Part shown: positions 53,354 to 62,510 of the stretch, piece after piece
How positions within the stretch are numbered: the first letter of the stretch is position 1
How the letters are laid out: every line of letters starts with the position of its first letter
Assembly (NCBI GenBank): GCA_024280215.1
Contig: JAJRQO010000023.1
Coordinates: forward strand, 1-64,000
Direction of reading: 5' to 3'
Length of the DNA: 64,000 nt
Source: Candidatus Zixiibacteriota bacterium
GTDB lineage: Bacteria > Zixibacteria > MSB-5A5 > GN15 > FEB-12
Position numbers and translations under genes: made by a program
The notes under the pieces: model-generated
The model's database searches: none
What the model saw: the letters and a program-made list of their open reading frames with translations, nothing else
What the model was told of the DNA's origin: nothing

Positions 53354-54184
53354 ATGTTAGATATAGAACAATTTCATACAGAACTTAACGAAGCGGTCGA
53401 TTATATTAAATCAAAAATTGATTTCACACCATCCATCGGAATTATCTTAGGCACAGGACTTGGGTCATTAGTAGATGGTATCGAGATGGTCGGAACAGTT
53501 GACTATGACGATATTCCGCATTTTCCAGTTTCGACAGTTGAGTCGCATCACGGGCGTTTGTTGTTTGGAAATCTTAATGGAAAAAAAGTTGTCTGTATGC
53601 AGGGACGGTTTCATTTTTATGAAGGCTATTCATTTCAGCAGATAGTTTTTCCTGTGCGAGTTATGAAAGCACTCGGTATGGAGACAATCATCGTTTCAAA
53701 TGCTGCGGGTGGTATGAATCCGAATTTTGTTGCGGGCGATATTATGTTAATCAGCGATCATATCAATTTCTTCCCGGGCAATCCGCTTATCGGAGCTAAC
53801 GATAATACATGGGGCCCTCGTTTTCCTGATATGTATGAAGTCTATAACAAAAAGTTTTTACAACTTGCCAAAGATATAGCCCTCAAGCAAGACTTGCGTT
53901 TGCAAGAAGGTGTCTACCTTGCGGTGACTGGTCCATGTCTTGAGACTGCTGCCGAGTATCGGATGTTTCGTCGGATGGGCGGAGATGCTGTTGGTATGTC
54001 GACCATTCCCGAAGTGATTGCCGCTCACCATCAGGGCAACCGAGTCTTGGCGTTCTCGATTATTACCGATATGGGGCTACCTGACAATATGCATCCATGT
54101 ACTATTGAAGATGTCATCCGTATTGCAGGTGAAGCCGAACCGAAACTGCGTGACTTAATCGCAGGATGTGTTGAGCAGATGTAA
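53354..54184 (+). CDS. Purine nucleoside phosphorylase (inosine/guanosine type)
   Basis: 276 residues from ATG 53354, six bases after GGAG. It cleaves purine ribonucleosides with phosphate. Motifs are IGIILGTGLGSLVDGIE, ESHHGRLLFG, the substrate Met in VVCMQGRFHFYEGYSFQ, VSNAAGGMNPNF, GPCLETAAEYRMFRRMG and AVGMSTIPEVIAAHH. These match the trimeric, PunA/XapA-like PNP class. It is monocistronic, with a BIME between it and the HAD gene. Confidence 0.96.
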   Translation: MLDIEQFHTELNEAVDYIKSKIDFTPSIGIILGTGLGSLVDGIEMVGTVDYDDIPHFPVSTVESHHGRLLFGNLNGKKVVCMQGRFHFYEGYSFQQIVFPVRVMKALGMETIIVSNAAGGMNPNFVAGDIMLISDHINFFPGNPLIGANDNTWGPRFPDMYEVYNKKFLQLAKDIALKQDLRLQEGVYLAVTGPCLETAAEYRMFRRMGGDAVGMSTIPEVIAAHHQGNRVLAFSIITDMGLPDNMHPCTIEDVIRIAGEAEPKLRDLIAGCVEQM

Positions 54185-54285
54185 CAGCCGAATGGCTTGA
54201 TTGGGAATTCGGTTTATAGTAAACTTTATATTAGACAAAGAGCAGCATTATTACTAACTTCTTGTAAGTAACAATATAGTTTTTA

Positions 54286-55953
54286 ATGGGAGAATTTTTG
54301 ATACAACTTGAAAAGTTAGAACCAATACACGTTGGTTTAGTAGCACTAATTGTACTAATCTTATATTTTGCTAATAAGATACGAGTTACATACAGTATCA
54401 AAAAACAATTAGAGCAAATCAGAAATAATTGGGGAAAACCTTGCCAAAATAAAAAATTTTCAGAATCGACACTGCTTTACTATTCTCTTAAAGAAAAATC
54501 AAAAGATGATAACAGTTATCATATAGATGATGCTACTTGGCATGATTTAAACCTCGATGAAGTATATTCAATTCTAAATAGAACTACAACAGAAATTGGT
54601 TCTCAATATATGTATAATTTACTTCGTAATCCAGTTATGAGTCGAGAAGAACTACAAAAAAGAGAAAAACTGATTGGTTCATTTGGTGAGAATAAAAATT
54701 TAAGGGAAGATACTCAACTTTGTCTGACTTTCCTTTCTTCAACAGATGGAGCTTACATACCTTATTTGCTTTGGGGTGCTTTGCCTGAAAAATCTCTATT
54801 TAGATATGTTGTTCCTGTTTTACATTATGTCTCAATATCAATTTTATTGCTAACAGTTTTTCAATATCTGCACTTTAGTGCTATTCTCATTATGTTTTCG
54901 GTTAATGTTTTAGTACGCTATTTTCTAAAAAGAAAAATTGATATGTATATATATTCTTTTAAAGATTTAGTTAAACTACTCTACACAGCAAAAAAAATCT
55001 CAAAACTAAAGTTTCCTGAATTAAAGAATTTACAGGAGCAACTAAAAGAGAACCTAAAAAAGACAAATAGTATTCTTAAGAAAATATTTATCTTTCAATT
55101 TAAATATCCTATAGGTTTTATAGACTATGTAAATAGTTATTTTTTATTTGATATAAAAAGTTATTACACGGTATTAGCAAAAATAGAAAAAAATAAAAAT
55201 CATCTAAGAGAAATTTATGAATTGATTGGATATATTGATTCTATGATTTCTATTGCATCGTTTCGGACAGAATACTCTAAACATTGTCAGCCTATGTTTA
55301 ATGCTCACGATAAGTTTGTTGAAAATATATATAACCCGCTTATAAAAGAACCTGTTTTAAACTCATTTATTTTTGAAAATAATAGTACAATCGTAACTGG
55401 TTCAAATATGTCAGGGAAAACAACATTTTTAAAAACAATTGGTGTCAATAGTATACTCGCTCAGACTATTCATACCTGCCTTGCTGACAAGTATCAAATG
55501 CCATTTATAAAAACAACTTCTTCATTGAATATTGCTGATAATCTTTTGGAAGGTAAAAGTTATTACCTCTCTGAAATAGAATCAATCTTGAGAATTATTA
55601 AAGCGTCTGAGTCTGATACTTTGCATTTGTTTTTATTAGACGAAATATTTAGAGGTACAAACTCAACCGAACGACACGCAATATCAATTGAAGTGTATAA
55701 GTATCTTGCAAATAATAAAGATATCGTACTTGCTACAACGCATGATTTACAAATTTGTAATCATTTAGAAGATATATATAATAACGTTCATTTTAGAGAA
55801 CAGATAATCGATAGTAGTCTTGTTTTTGATTACAAAATTCATGAAGGCATTTCTACCAGTCGAAATGCTATTGAACTCTTAAGGCAAGTTGGCTATCCAG
55901 ACAAGCTTATTGATAATGCCAGAAATTTAGTTGATGTTGTAGAAACAAAATAA
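54286..55953 (+). CDS. MutS-related ATPase with N-terminal membrane segments
   Basis: 555 residues. The C-terminal third has a MutS domain-V ATPase core: Walker A TGSNMSGKTTFLKTIG, the segment LSEIESILRII, Walker B LHLFLLDEIFRGTNSTER and ATTHDLQIC. The N-terminal part lacks the mismatch-binding domain. It has a membrane helix at about 14-29 and a hydrophobic pair at about 175-210. This matches the membrane-associated MutS-like group seen in Bacteroidetes rather than classical MutS. Its cellular role is not established. Confidence 0.85.
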   Translation: MGEFLIQLEKLEPIHVGLVALIVLILYFANKIRVTYSIKKQLEQIRNNWGKPCQNKKFSESTLLYYSLKEKSKDDNSYHIDDATWHDLNLDEVYSILNRTTTEIGSQYMYNLLRNPVMSREELQKREKLIGSFGENKNLREDTQLCLTFLSSTDGAYIPYLLWGALPEKSLFRYVVPVLHYVSISILLLTVFQYLHFSAILIMFSVNVLVRYFLKRKIDMYIYSFKDLVKLLYTAKKISKLKFPELKNLQEQLKENLKKTNSILKKIFIFQFKYPIGFIDYVNSYFLFDIKSYYTVLAKIEKNKNHLREIYELIGYIDSMISIASFRTEYSKHCQPMFNAHDKFVENIYNPLIKEPVLNSFIFENNSTIVTGSNMSGKTTFLKTIGVNSILAQTIHTCLADKYQMPFIKTTSSLNIADNLLEGKSYYLSEIESILRIIKASESDTLHLFLLDEIFRGTNSTERHAISIEVYKYLANNKDIVLATTHDLQICNHLEDIYNNVHFREQIIDSSLVFDYKIHEGISTSRNAIELLRQVGYPDKLIDNARNLVDVVETK

Positions 55954-56102
55954 TTTAACAGAATCAAATTATTGCTAATGACACTCTAATCTCACAATCC
56001 ACTTGCACTCTATTGTTTCGCAGAAAAACCTTGTATTAAAGACCGACTTAACCTATATTGCTGCTTCAAACCCTATATAGGTGAATCAATTAAGGAGAAG
56101 TC

Positions 56103-58781
56103 GTGGCTTTAGAAGCAGGAATAAAACTCGGTCCCTACGAAATTATCGAACAAGCTGGTGCCGGTGGCATGGGTGAAGTCTACAAAGCAAAAGATACCCG
56201 TCTTGACCGCATTGTCGCAGTCAAAGTTTTGCCAGCGACTTTTGCTCTTAACGATGACATCAAAGCTCGTTTCGAACGTGAAGCAAAAACAATCTCATCG
56301 CTTAACCATCCAAATATCTGCACCCTCTACGATGTCGGCAAGCAGGATGGCTTAGACTATTTGGTTATGGAATTTATCGAGGGCGAAACGTTATCGGAAA
56401 AGATCAAACAAGGTCCGATTCCAATGAAAGAGTTTTTAGAAATTTCGATCCAAATTGCCGATGCTTTGGACAAAGCCCATCGCCAAGGACTCATACATCG
56501 TGATTTAAAACCAGGCAATATCATGCTGACTAAAGATGGTGCCAAGCTATTAGATTTTGGTCTTGCAAAAATGCAGATGGATAATTCTGTTCCTGGTGTT
56601 CAAAGCATTACACAGACAACTCCGCTTACTGGGGTGGGGATTCTACTCGGCACAATGCAGTATATGGCTCCTGAGCAACTCGAGGGTAAAGAAGCCGACA
56701 CTCGTTCCGATATATTTTCTTTTGGTGCGGTCATGTATGAAATGGCAACTGGTACTAAAGCGTTTGGTGGTGGTTCGCAAGCAACGCTTATTGCGTCTAT
56801 CTTGAAAGATGAGCCAAAATCAGTTTCGATAATTTCACCTCAACTCCCTCCTTTACTTGAGCAGACAATATCACAATGTATCGACAAAGACCCTGACCAA
56901 CGTTGGCAATCGGTTGGTGACCTCAAACGTTCACTTCAATGGATAGCTGATGGCAAAGTTGGTTCTGCGACACACAGTTTAATTCCAGAGAACCGTTCGA
57001 CTCGCGAAACGATTACGATGGTTGGCATGATTTGCTTCTTTTTAGTCTCTGCTACTCTCGCATATATACACTTTAAGTCAGACAATTCAAAAGGACAGAC
57101 AGTACGAGCAGTTATAGTTCCACCCACTAACGCCGAAGTGCAGTCATTTGGTGGTGGGCATATTTCTATTTCGCCAGATGGCTCAAAATTAGTTTTTCTT
57201 GCTAAAGATACTGCAACGGGTGATAATCTCTTATGGGTGAGACAAATAAATTCATTGTCGGCGGTTCCGCTTCAGGGAACCAAAGATGCTATATATCCAT
57301 TTTGGTCACCAGATAATAGGTATATTGGTTTTTTTGCGGACAGTAAAATGAAAAAAATTCCTGCTATTGGTGGACCAGTTCTTACTTTGTGTAACACAGA
57401 AGATGATCCTCGTGGCGGAAGTTGGAACAGAGATAATATTATTCTGTATGCACCGAGTATAACTGACCCGATTTATAAAGTCTCGGCAGCTGGTGGAGAA
57501 CCTGTTGCTGTAACTGAGATGGATAGTACATTAAATGAAAATTCACAACGGTTTCCTGAGTTTCTTCCCGATGGTAACCATTTTATATTTTTCTCAAGGG
57601 TAAGTGGTGGTAATGGAGGCGAAAGAGATGCAGTCTGTTTGAGTGCTCTTAATGATCCAACTGTACATCGTCTTTTTTTAGCGAAGTCAAATGCTATCTA
57701 TGTTGATGATTATATTTATTATATGCGTGATGATTTTTTGATGGTTCAACCATTTGATGAAAATTCTTTTGAATTGACGGGTGATCCATTTCCTATTGCT
57801 GAAGAAGTTATTTTTGTAAATAGATTTAATAAAGGATCTTTTACTGTTTCACAAAATTCGGAACTGTATTATGAAAAAGGAACTGCAACAGACGGTTCTT
57901 TACTGTTAATAAGAAATAGAAATTCTGTTGAAGTTGATACGGTGTTAAGTGGTGAGTTATATTTTTCGGCAGAATTTACTCCAGATGAACAGACTATTGT
58001 GATTACGTATGTAGAAGATGCAGGTGGAGATGCAGATGTTTGGTTATATGATTTTAATCGAACCATTAAAACCCGTTTTACTTTTGAAAAATCAGCAGAC
58101 TATTTACCTATTTACACCCCTGATGGTTCACACATTGTTTATGCATCCAACAAACTGGATACAACTAATTCATTGCAGGATTTATTTATTAAGGATGCTA
58201 ATGGAATCAAACCAGAATCTTTGCTCATAGCAGATGATAAAGCCAATATATTCCCTTGTACTTTTACACCTGATGGTAAAACATTGATTTATCAACAGCT
58301 TGAAAATTCAAGTTGGGAATTATGGACGCTTGATATGGAAACTGGTGAGACAGAATCTATATTTGATTCTACAGAAGATGTTACATGGGGAATGATATCG
58401 CCAGATGGTAGATGGTTAGCTTATCAACTGACCAAAGATAATAAAGATGCGATATATATTACTACATTTCCAAAACCATTGGGGAAATGGCAAGTATCCA
58501 AAGGTGTAGGTTATTTACCAAGATGGAACCAGAATGGTCAAGAGTTATTTTATATGAATAACAATAATGAACTTTGTGCTGTAGAGATAAATGGAGAATC
58601 AGATTTTCTGAAAATTGGAAAAATAAAACCAATGTTTCAACTAAATCCACTTATTCCGGGTAAAGTATATGTTCCGTTTAATGATGGTGAACGATTTATC
58701 ACATTAGAAAATTTTAGTGCTGTAAGCGAAAACAAAATCATCTTTGTACAAAATTATAAACAAGAATTTATAAACAAATAA
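56103..58781 (+). CDS. Membrane Ser/Thr protein kinase with C-terminal beta-propeller
   Basis: 892 residues from GTG 56103 with GGAG upstream. The kinase domain (about 10-285) has GAGGMGEVYKAKDTR (G-loop), VAVKVLP (Lys), LIHRDLKPGNIML (catalytic loop) and LLDFGLAK (DFG). One transmembrane helix (about 306-323) leads to a periplasmic region of WD40/TolB-like repeats such as FWSPDNRYIGFFADSK and SPDGRWLAYQ. Hanks-type kinases of this architecture sense extracytoplasmic signals. No partner gene is adjacent. A terminator follows. Confidence 0.94.
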   Translation: MALEAGIKLGPYEIIEQAGAGGMGEVYKAKDTRLDRIVAVKVLPATFALNDDIKARFEREAKTISSLNHPNICTLYDVGKQDGLDYLVMEFIEGETLSEKIKQGPIPMKEFLEISIQIADALDKAHRQGLIHRDLKPGNIMLTKDGAKLLDFGLAKMQMDNSVPGVQSITQTTPLTGVGILLGTMQYMAPEQLEGKEADTRSDIFSFGAVMYEMATGTKAFGGGSQATLIASILKDEPKSVSIISPQLPPLLEQTISQCIDKDPDQRWQSVGDLKRSLQWIADGKVGSATHSLIPENRSTRETITMVGMICFFLVSATLAYIHFKSDNSKGQTVRAVIVPPTNAEVQSFGGGHISISPDGSKLVFLAKDTATGDNLLWVRQINSLSAVPLQGTKDAIYPFWSPDNRYIGFFADSKMKKIPAIGGPVLTLCNTEDDPRGGSWNRDNIILYAPSITDPIYKVSAAGGEPVAVTEMDSTLNENSQRFPEFLPDGNHFIFFSRVSGGNGGERDAVCLSALNDPTVHRLFLAKSNAIYVDDYIYYMRDDFLMVQPFDENSFELTGDPFPIAEEVIFVNRFNKGSFTVSQNSELYYEKGTATDGSLLLIRNRNSVEVDTVLSGELYFSAEFTPDEQTIVITYVEDAGGDADVWLYDFNRTIKTRFTFEKSADYLPIYTPDGSHIVYASNKLDTTNSLQDLFIKDANGIKPESLLIADDKANIFPCTFTPDGKTLIYQQLENSSWELWTLDMETGETESIFDSTEDVTWGMISPDGRWLAYQLTKDNKDAIYITTFPKPLGKWQVSKGVGYLPRWNQNGQELFYMNNNNELCAVEINGESDFLKIGKIKPMFQLNPLIPGKVYVPFNDGERFITLENFSAVSENKIIFVQNYKQEFINK

Positions 58782-58810
58782 TCTCTCCTCGGGAATTTTT
58801 GTGGATATGT

Positions 58811-58843
58811 ATAGGGAACCGTTGATTCGGTTCCCTTTTTTTT
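58811..58843 (+). terminator. Rho-independent terminator after the kinase gene
   Basis: AGGGAACCG (58813-58821) and CGGTTCCCT (58828-58836) form a stem around TTGATT, followed by eight T. Confidence 0.92.
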
Positions 58844-59002
58844 CTTGACGAAAAAGCTATTTTTGTATACTATAGTTATAAAATAACTAACTGATTTCTA
58901 CATTCAGCCAAGATTATACAGGATTTTACCATACTACAGTTTCATGTACATACGTACGATATATATAGATAGATTACCAACCGTCAATTTTTGAGGATCT
59001 AT

Positions 59003-61420
59003 TTGAAAAAACTGCTCATTATCATTTCTTTTACTCTAATTGCAACTTCCCTTTCTGCCAATATAACTGTTCGGCTTGATAGGCTCTATTGCATTTCATC
59101 GGGCGAAATTGTCGACTTGCCTATTCTTCTTGAAAACAGTTTTCCGTCGTATCAATTAGGCGGTTTTGATTTCTTGATTGAACATGATAGCAGGCTGATT
59201 TTTTTGCAAGCATCACCTGGCGAATTGTTGACAAATTGTGGATGGGAGTATTTCACTTATAGTTCTCCGTCGGTTAATACTATCCGTGTCGTTGCCCTTG
59301 CCGAAACCAACAACGGCCCCAATCATCCGAGTTGTTTTGCAGAAACATCAGGAAAGCTGGCATCGCTTCGATTCCAAATAGCATCCGATACAACTTTTAT
59401 CAATGACTTCCTTCCAGTATGGTGGAGCTGGTCAGACTGTGGCGACAATACGGTTTCATCGCAGGATGGAAACGCACTCTATATCTCTGACTCTGTTTAT
59501 TTTTTCAATGGCTCCAATGAAACTAACATTACACAGGATGCATTTTTTCCAACCCCTTATGGTTCTCAAGCAGAATGTATTGCCGAAGTTTCCCCAACAC
59601 CGATTCGTATGATTGATTTTTATACGGGTGGATTTGATATTTCTCCAAATGGGTTTCAAGTGACTTGTATTTCAGATATAGTGACTGCAAACGATAGTGG
59701 TACTTGTGGAGCGATTGTAGCCTTTGAAATTCCGATAAACTCAAGTTGTGCTGGGATGGGAGTAGAAAATTTTCCACCTTCTGGTTCTTTCTTTCCAATT
59801 GGGTCAACTATTGTAACATCAGTTGCGACCGATAACATCGGGCATATTGACAGTTGTTCATTTTTTATAACTATTGAAGATAGAGAAGCACCGACGGTGA
59901 TTGAATTTCAAACTGATACAACATTATATACAGTCACTGGCGAATGGTGGTCGCAACTCAGCTATGATTTTTCTGCAATAGATAATTGTTCGGAGGTGAC
60001 GCTTTCAAGTTCTCACCCGACAGGGTCATACTTTGCTATTGGCAATACAACTGTTTACTGTTTTGCAACGGACTCATCGGGTAATGTCGACACAACATCA
60101 TTTGTCGTAACAGTCATTGACAATGAAGCTCCTGTTGTAACATGTCCCGAGACAATATTTCTTCCAAATGAAAACTCTTTGTGTGGAGCAGTCGTTCAGT
60201 TTTTAGTGACTGCATCTGATAACTCTTTACAATCAACACTAACTGTCTCTGAAACCTCTGGTACATTTTTCCAAGTCGGTACAACCTATGTTGCCGCTAC
60301 CGCAGTTGATCCATATGGTAACTTTGATAGTTCTGGATTTTATATAATTATAGAGGATGTCGAACCACCTCAAATTTCTTGTATCGAAAATATCGTTATT
60401 GCAAATGATATCGGAACTTGTGGAGCAGTTGTAACTTACGATATTATCGCAACCGATAACTGTGGCACACCTACCATCGAAAATTCGGTTCCTTCGGGTT
60501 CATTTTTTCCAATTGGTTCAACTTTAGTTGTATCAAAAGCAGTTGATAACTCTCTTAATATTGACAGTTGTCTGTTCTACGTTATAGTGCAAGACAATGA
60601 ACCACCACAAATATCGGCACCACTTGATATTGTTACGAGTGCAGACCCTGATGCCTGTGGGGCGATTGTTGCTTATGAGTTTACAGTATCGGATAATTGT
60701 AGTGGATATACGGTACAAGCAAATTATGAAGCGGGGTCATTTTTTGAAATAGGCTCGACATTAGTTCTCTTGGAGGTAACTGATGTCGCTGGTTTAAAAG
60801 ATTCTGCTTCATTTACTATTGTTGTCGAAGATAATCAACCTCCAACTATATCAAACTACCCCGACTTAAATCTGTTTTCAGACTCAGGCTTCTATGGAGC
60901 AGTTGTCAATTACGATCCTCTTATCTCCGATAATTGCCAACTTGATTCAGTAACTATAAATCCTCAGTCGGGAGCATACTTTGAAATTGGTTTTAGTGAG
61001 GTTCAGATTGTGGCAGTTGACATGTTTGGCAATATAGATTCGGTAACATTTATTGTCAATGTAGAGTTACAGGACGTCGACAACGACCAAGTCGCAGATT
61101 TTGAAGATAACTGTGTCACATCATATAATCCACTTCAAAAAGATAGCGATGCCAACGGAGTCGGAGATGCCTGTTGTTGCGTGGGGATTCGTGGGAATAT
61201 CGACAATGGTTTTGAGAACCCTCCGAGTAATAATGGAATTGATATTTCTGATATTGTCTTCTTGGTCGCTTATATGTTTGGTGTACCGAGCGGTCCTTCG
61301 CCTGCATGTCCCGCAGAAGCGGATATTGATGCGAGTGGAGCGATAGATATTTCTGATATTGTACATTTGGTCGGTTATATGTTTGGCGATTCTGGCGTGC
61401 CACCCCAAAATTGTCTATAA
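59003..61420 (+). CDS. Secreted cohesin-like/HYR-repeat protein with C-terminal dockerin-like repeats
   Basis: 805 residues from TTG 59003, six bases after GAGG. A signal peptide (MKKLLIIISFTLIATS, cleaving near 19) is followed by a cohesin-like beta domain (about 25-190, with YQLGGFDFLIEHDS). Six HYR-type repeats follow, each with a GSFFPIGST-like segment and a late V-x-D-N-E-x-P pattern. One calcium-binding thrombospondin type 3-like unit (DNDQVADFEDNC) and two dockerin-like units with DISDIVFLVAYMFG and DISDIVHLVGYMFG close the protein. It is probably a cell-surface adhesin or matrix protein. Confidence 0.82.
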   Translation: MKKLLIIISFTLIATSLSANITVRLDRLYCISSGEIVDLPILLENSFPSYQLGGFDFLIEHDSRLIFLQASPGELLTNCGWEYFTYSSPSVNTIRVVALAETNNGPNHPSCFAETSGKLASLRFQIASDTTFINDFLPVWWSWSDCGDNTVSSQDGNALYISDSVYFFNGSNETNITQDAFFPTPYGSQAECIAEVSPTPIRMIDFYTGGFDISPNGFQVTCISDIVTANDSGTCGAIVAFEIPINSSCAGMGVENFPPSGSFFPIGSTIVTSVATDNIGHIDSCSFFITIEDREAPTVIEFQTDTTLYTVTGEWWSQLSYDFSAIDNCSEVTLSSSHPTGSYFAIGNTTVYCFATDSSGNVDTTSFVVTVIDNEAPVVTCPETIFLPNENSLCGAVVQFLVTASDNSLQSTLTVSETSGTFFQVGTTYVAATAVDPYGNFDSSGFYIIIEDVEPPQISCIENIVIANDIGTCGAVVTYDIIATDNCGTPTIENSVPSGSFFPIGSTLVVSKAVDNSLNIDSCLFYVIVQDNEPPQISAPLDIVTSADPDACGAIVAYEFTVSDNCSGYTVQANYEAGSFFEIGSTLVLLEVTDVAGLKDSASFTIVVEDNQPPTISNYPDLNLFSDSGFYGAVVNYDPLISDNCQLDSVTINPQSGAYFEIGFSEVQIVAVDMFGNIDSVTFIVNVELQDVDNDQVADFEDNCVTSYNPLQKDSDANGVGDACCCVGIRGNIDNGFENPPSNNGIDISDIVFLVAYMFGVPSGPSPACPAEADIDASGAIDISDIVHLVGYMFGDSGVPPQNCL

Positions 61421-61423
61421 AAA

Positions 61424-61460
61424 AAGCGTCTACAATTGTAAACGCTTCTAACTTTTTTCG
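61424..61460 (+). terminator. Terminator after the HYR protein gene
   Basis: AGCGT pairs with ACGCT, continues past one mismatch to TAC/GTA around AATT, and a T-rich run ends at 61460. Confidence 0.65.
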
Positions 61461-61519
61461 TTCACGACGAAATTTATATATGAGACAAACATCCTTGTCT
61501 GTCACAACATAATTTATCC

Positions 61520-61726
61520 TCAGCTAAATCCTGAACTACACCCACCACCGTTGCCTCCACATGATGGAGAAGATTTTGAACTACTAATCGATGCAGCAAA
61601 AGAAGAAATCTGTTTTTCGACATTTTCGGATTGGCATGTTGTACAGACAACAGTTGAACGAGAGCCAAGGACTAACTCTTCAAATTTGTTGTCACACTCT
61701 GAACATTTGTATTCAAAAATTGGCAT
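61520..61726 (-). CDS. FmdB-family zinc-ribbon protein
   Basis: 68 residues. MPIFEYKCSECDNKFEEL and CTTCQSENVEKQISSF give the CxxC...CxxC zinc ribbon of the FmdB/CxxC_CxxC_SSSS group, with the typical Ser-rich and Gly/Cys-rich tail (CGGNGGGCSSGFS). It is proposed in the family as a small regulator of formamidase or sulfur-related genes, without firm proof. It lies three bases after the UGA-containing gene on the same strand. Confidence 0.9.
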   Translation of the reverse strand: MPIFEYKCSECDNKFEELVLGSRSTVVCTTCQSENVEKQISSFAASISSSKSSPSCGGNGGGCSSGFS

Positions 61727-61729
61727 AGA

Positions 61730-61912
61730 TTAATTCTTTTCTTTTTTATCAAACGACATCACCAGACCGGCAACAGCACCAAAGAGTAACATTGGATACG
61801 GGTTCGATGTCAATTGTCAGGTGGAACCCATGGCACAGATAGCAACATAGTATCCGTAGCCGAGTACCATACCTGCTCCAACAAATAGTGATATACGTTT
61901 TATTTTATTCAT
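61730..61912 (-). CDS. DUF6132-like small membrane protein with an in-frame TGA (putative selenoprotein)
   Basis: Reading from ATG 61912 gives 60 codons ending in TAA at 61730-61732, interrupted once by TGA at 61817-61819 (codon 32). The sense parts are FVGAGMVLGYGYYVAICAMG, ST, then the TGA, then QLTSNPYPMLLFGAVAGLVM. This matches the DUF6132 pattern of a GxxxGYxYY helix, a Cys-x-x-G-x-Cys-like turn followed by (P/A)-(I/L)-T-S-N-P, and a second helix. The TGA stands at or next to the second Cys position. It could encode selenocysteine, or the gene could be broken by one mutation. FmdB starts three bases downstream. Confidence 0.55.
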
Positions 61913-61966
61913 ACTAATTTAGTCGCAACAGCTCCTACAAACTTTCTTCTAATTATGTGATTATCC

Positions 61967-62356
61967 TTAAACAGAAATATCCATAATATGTTTCAATTTC
62001 TCTTCTACTTCCATTGCCATCTCTTTAAGTTCATCTTTTTGAATAAAAGAAGAAATGACAGATGGGAGAAATAATGTTACTTCGACTTTTCCATCTTTGT
62101 CAGTTACCACATATTTACATGGCATAAAAAGAGCGACTGATGGATCGATACCTAATGCTTTATAGGCAAAACCAGCGTTACAGACTTCCATAATTTTGAG
62201 CGGATTGATAGTGAATTCTTTTTCGGCAAGCGTTGCAGTGACATCGTGGGTGTGGAGTACTCGAAACATATTGTCGGCAACATTTTTCTCAAGTGATGCG
62301 ATAGTCTCATCAAATGATTTTGATGATGTTTTTACGTAAGTTATATTTTGTTCCAT
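61967..62356 (-). CDS. DUF302 domain protein
   Basis: 129 residues. The DUF302 core SFDETIASLEKNVADNMFR, then PLKIMEVCNAGFAYKALGID and LFMPCKYVVTDKDGKV are present. Two Cys (EVCNA and PCK) recur in a subgroup of the family and might bind a metal or thiol. The function is not known. It lies 54 bases upstream of the UGA-containing gene on the same strand, in a possible operon of small redox proteins. Confidence 0.9.
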   Translation of the reverse strand: MEQNITYVKTSSKSFDETIASLEKNVADNMFRVLHTHDVTATLAEKEFTINPLKIMEVCNAGFAYKALGIDPSVALFMPCKYVVTDKDGKVEVTLFLPSVISSFIQKDELKEMAMEVEEKLKHIMDISV

Positions 62357-62417
62357 TTTGTATATCCTTTATTTACATGTTGTTCATTAGACGTTTTTAA
62401 GCCGAAAATGATTCAAT

Positions 62418-62486
62418 TTAATTTTTCAAGACCCTTCGACTTCGCTCAGGGTGACTTGAAAAATTAAAATGTGTCTTGCGGAGTGG
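62418..62486. repeat. Dispersed CCCTTCGAC repeat within a larger inverted repeat
   Basis: TTAATTTTTCAAG (62418-62430) and CTTGAAAAATTAA (62455-62467) form an outer stem around ACCCTTCGACTTCGCTCAGG. An inverted copy of the core (GGAGTGGAGTCGAAG) lies just after. The repeat matches the elements near 15092 and 29829. Confidence 0.65.
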
Positions 62487-62510
62487 AGTCGAAGTATGCT
62501 CTGTTAATCT

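Noticed and set aside
61730-61819. A SECIS hairpin after the TGA of the DUF6132-like gene
   Set aside because: I tried pairing CCAA with TTGG and a CAATG/TGTTG stem in the 50 bases downstream, but both are short or rely on wobble pairs, so no SECIS is annotated. The Sec proposal rests on the frame and family match only.
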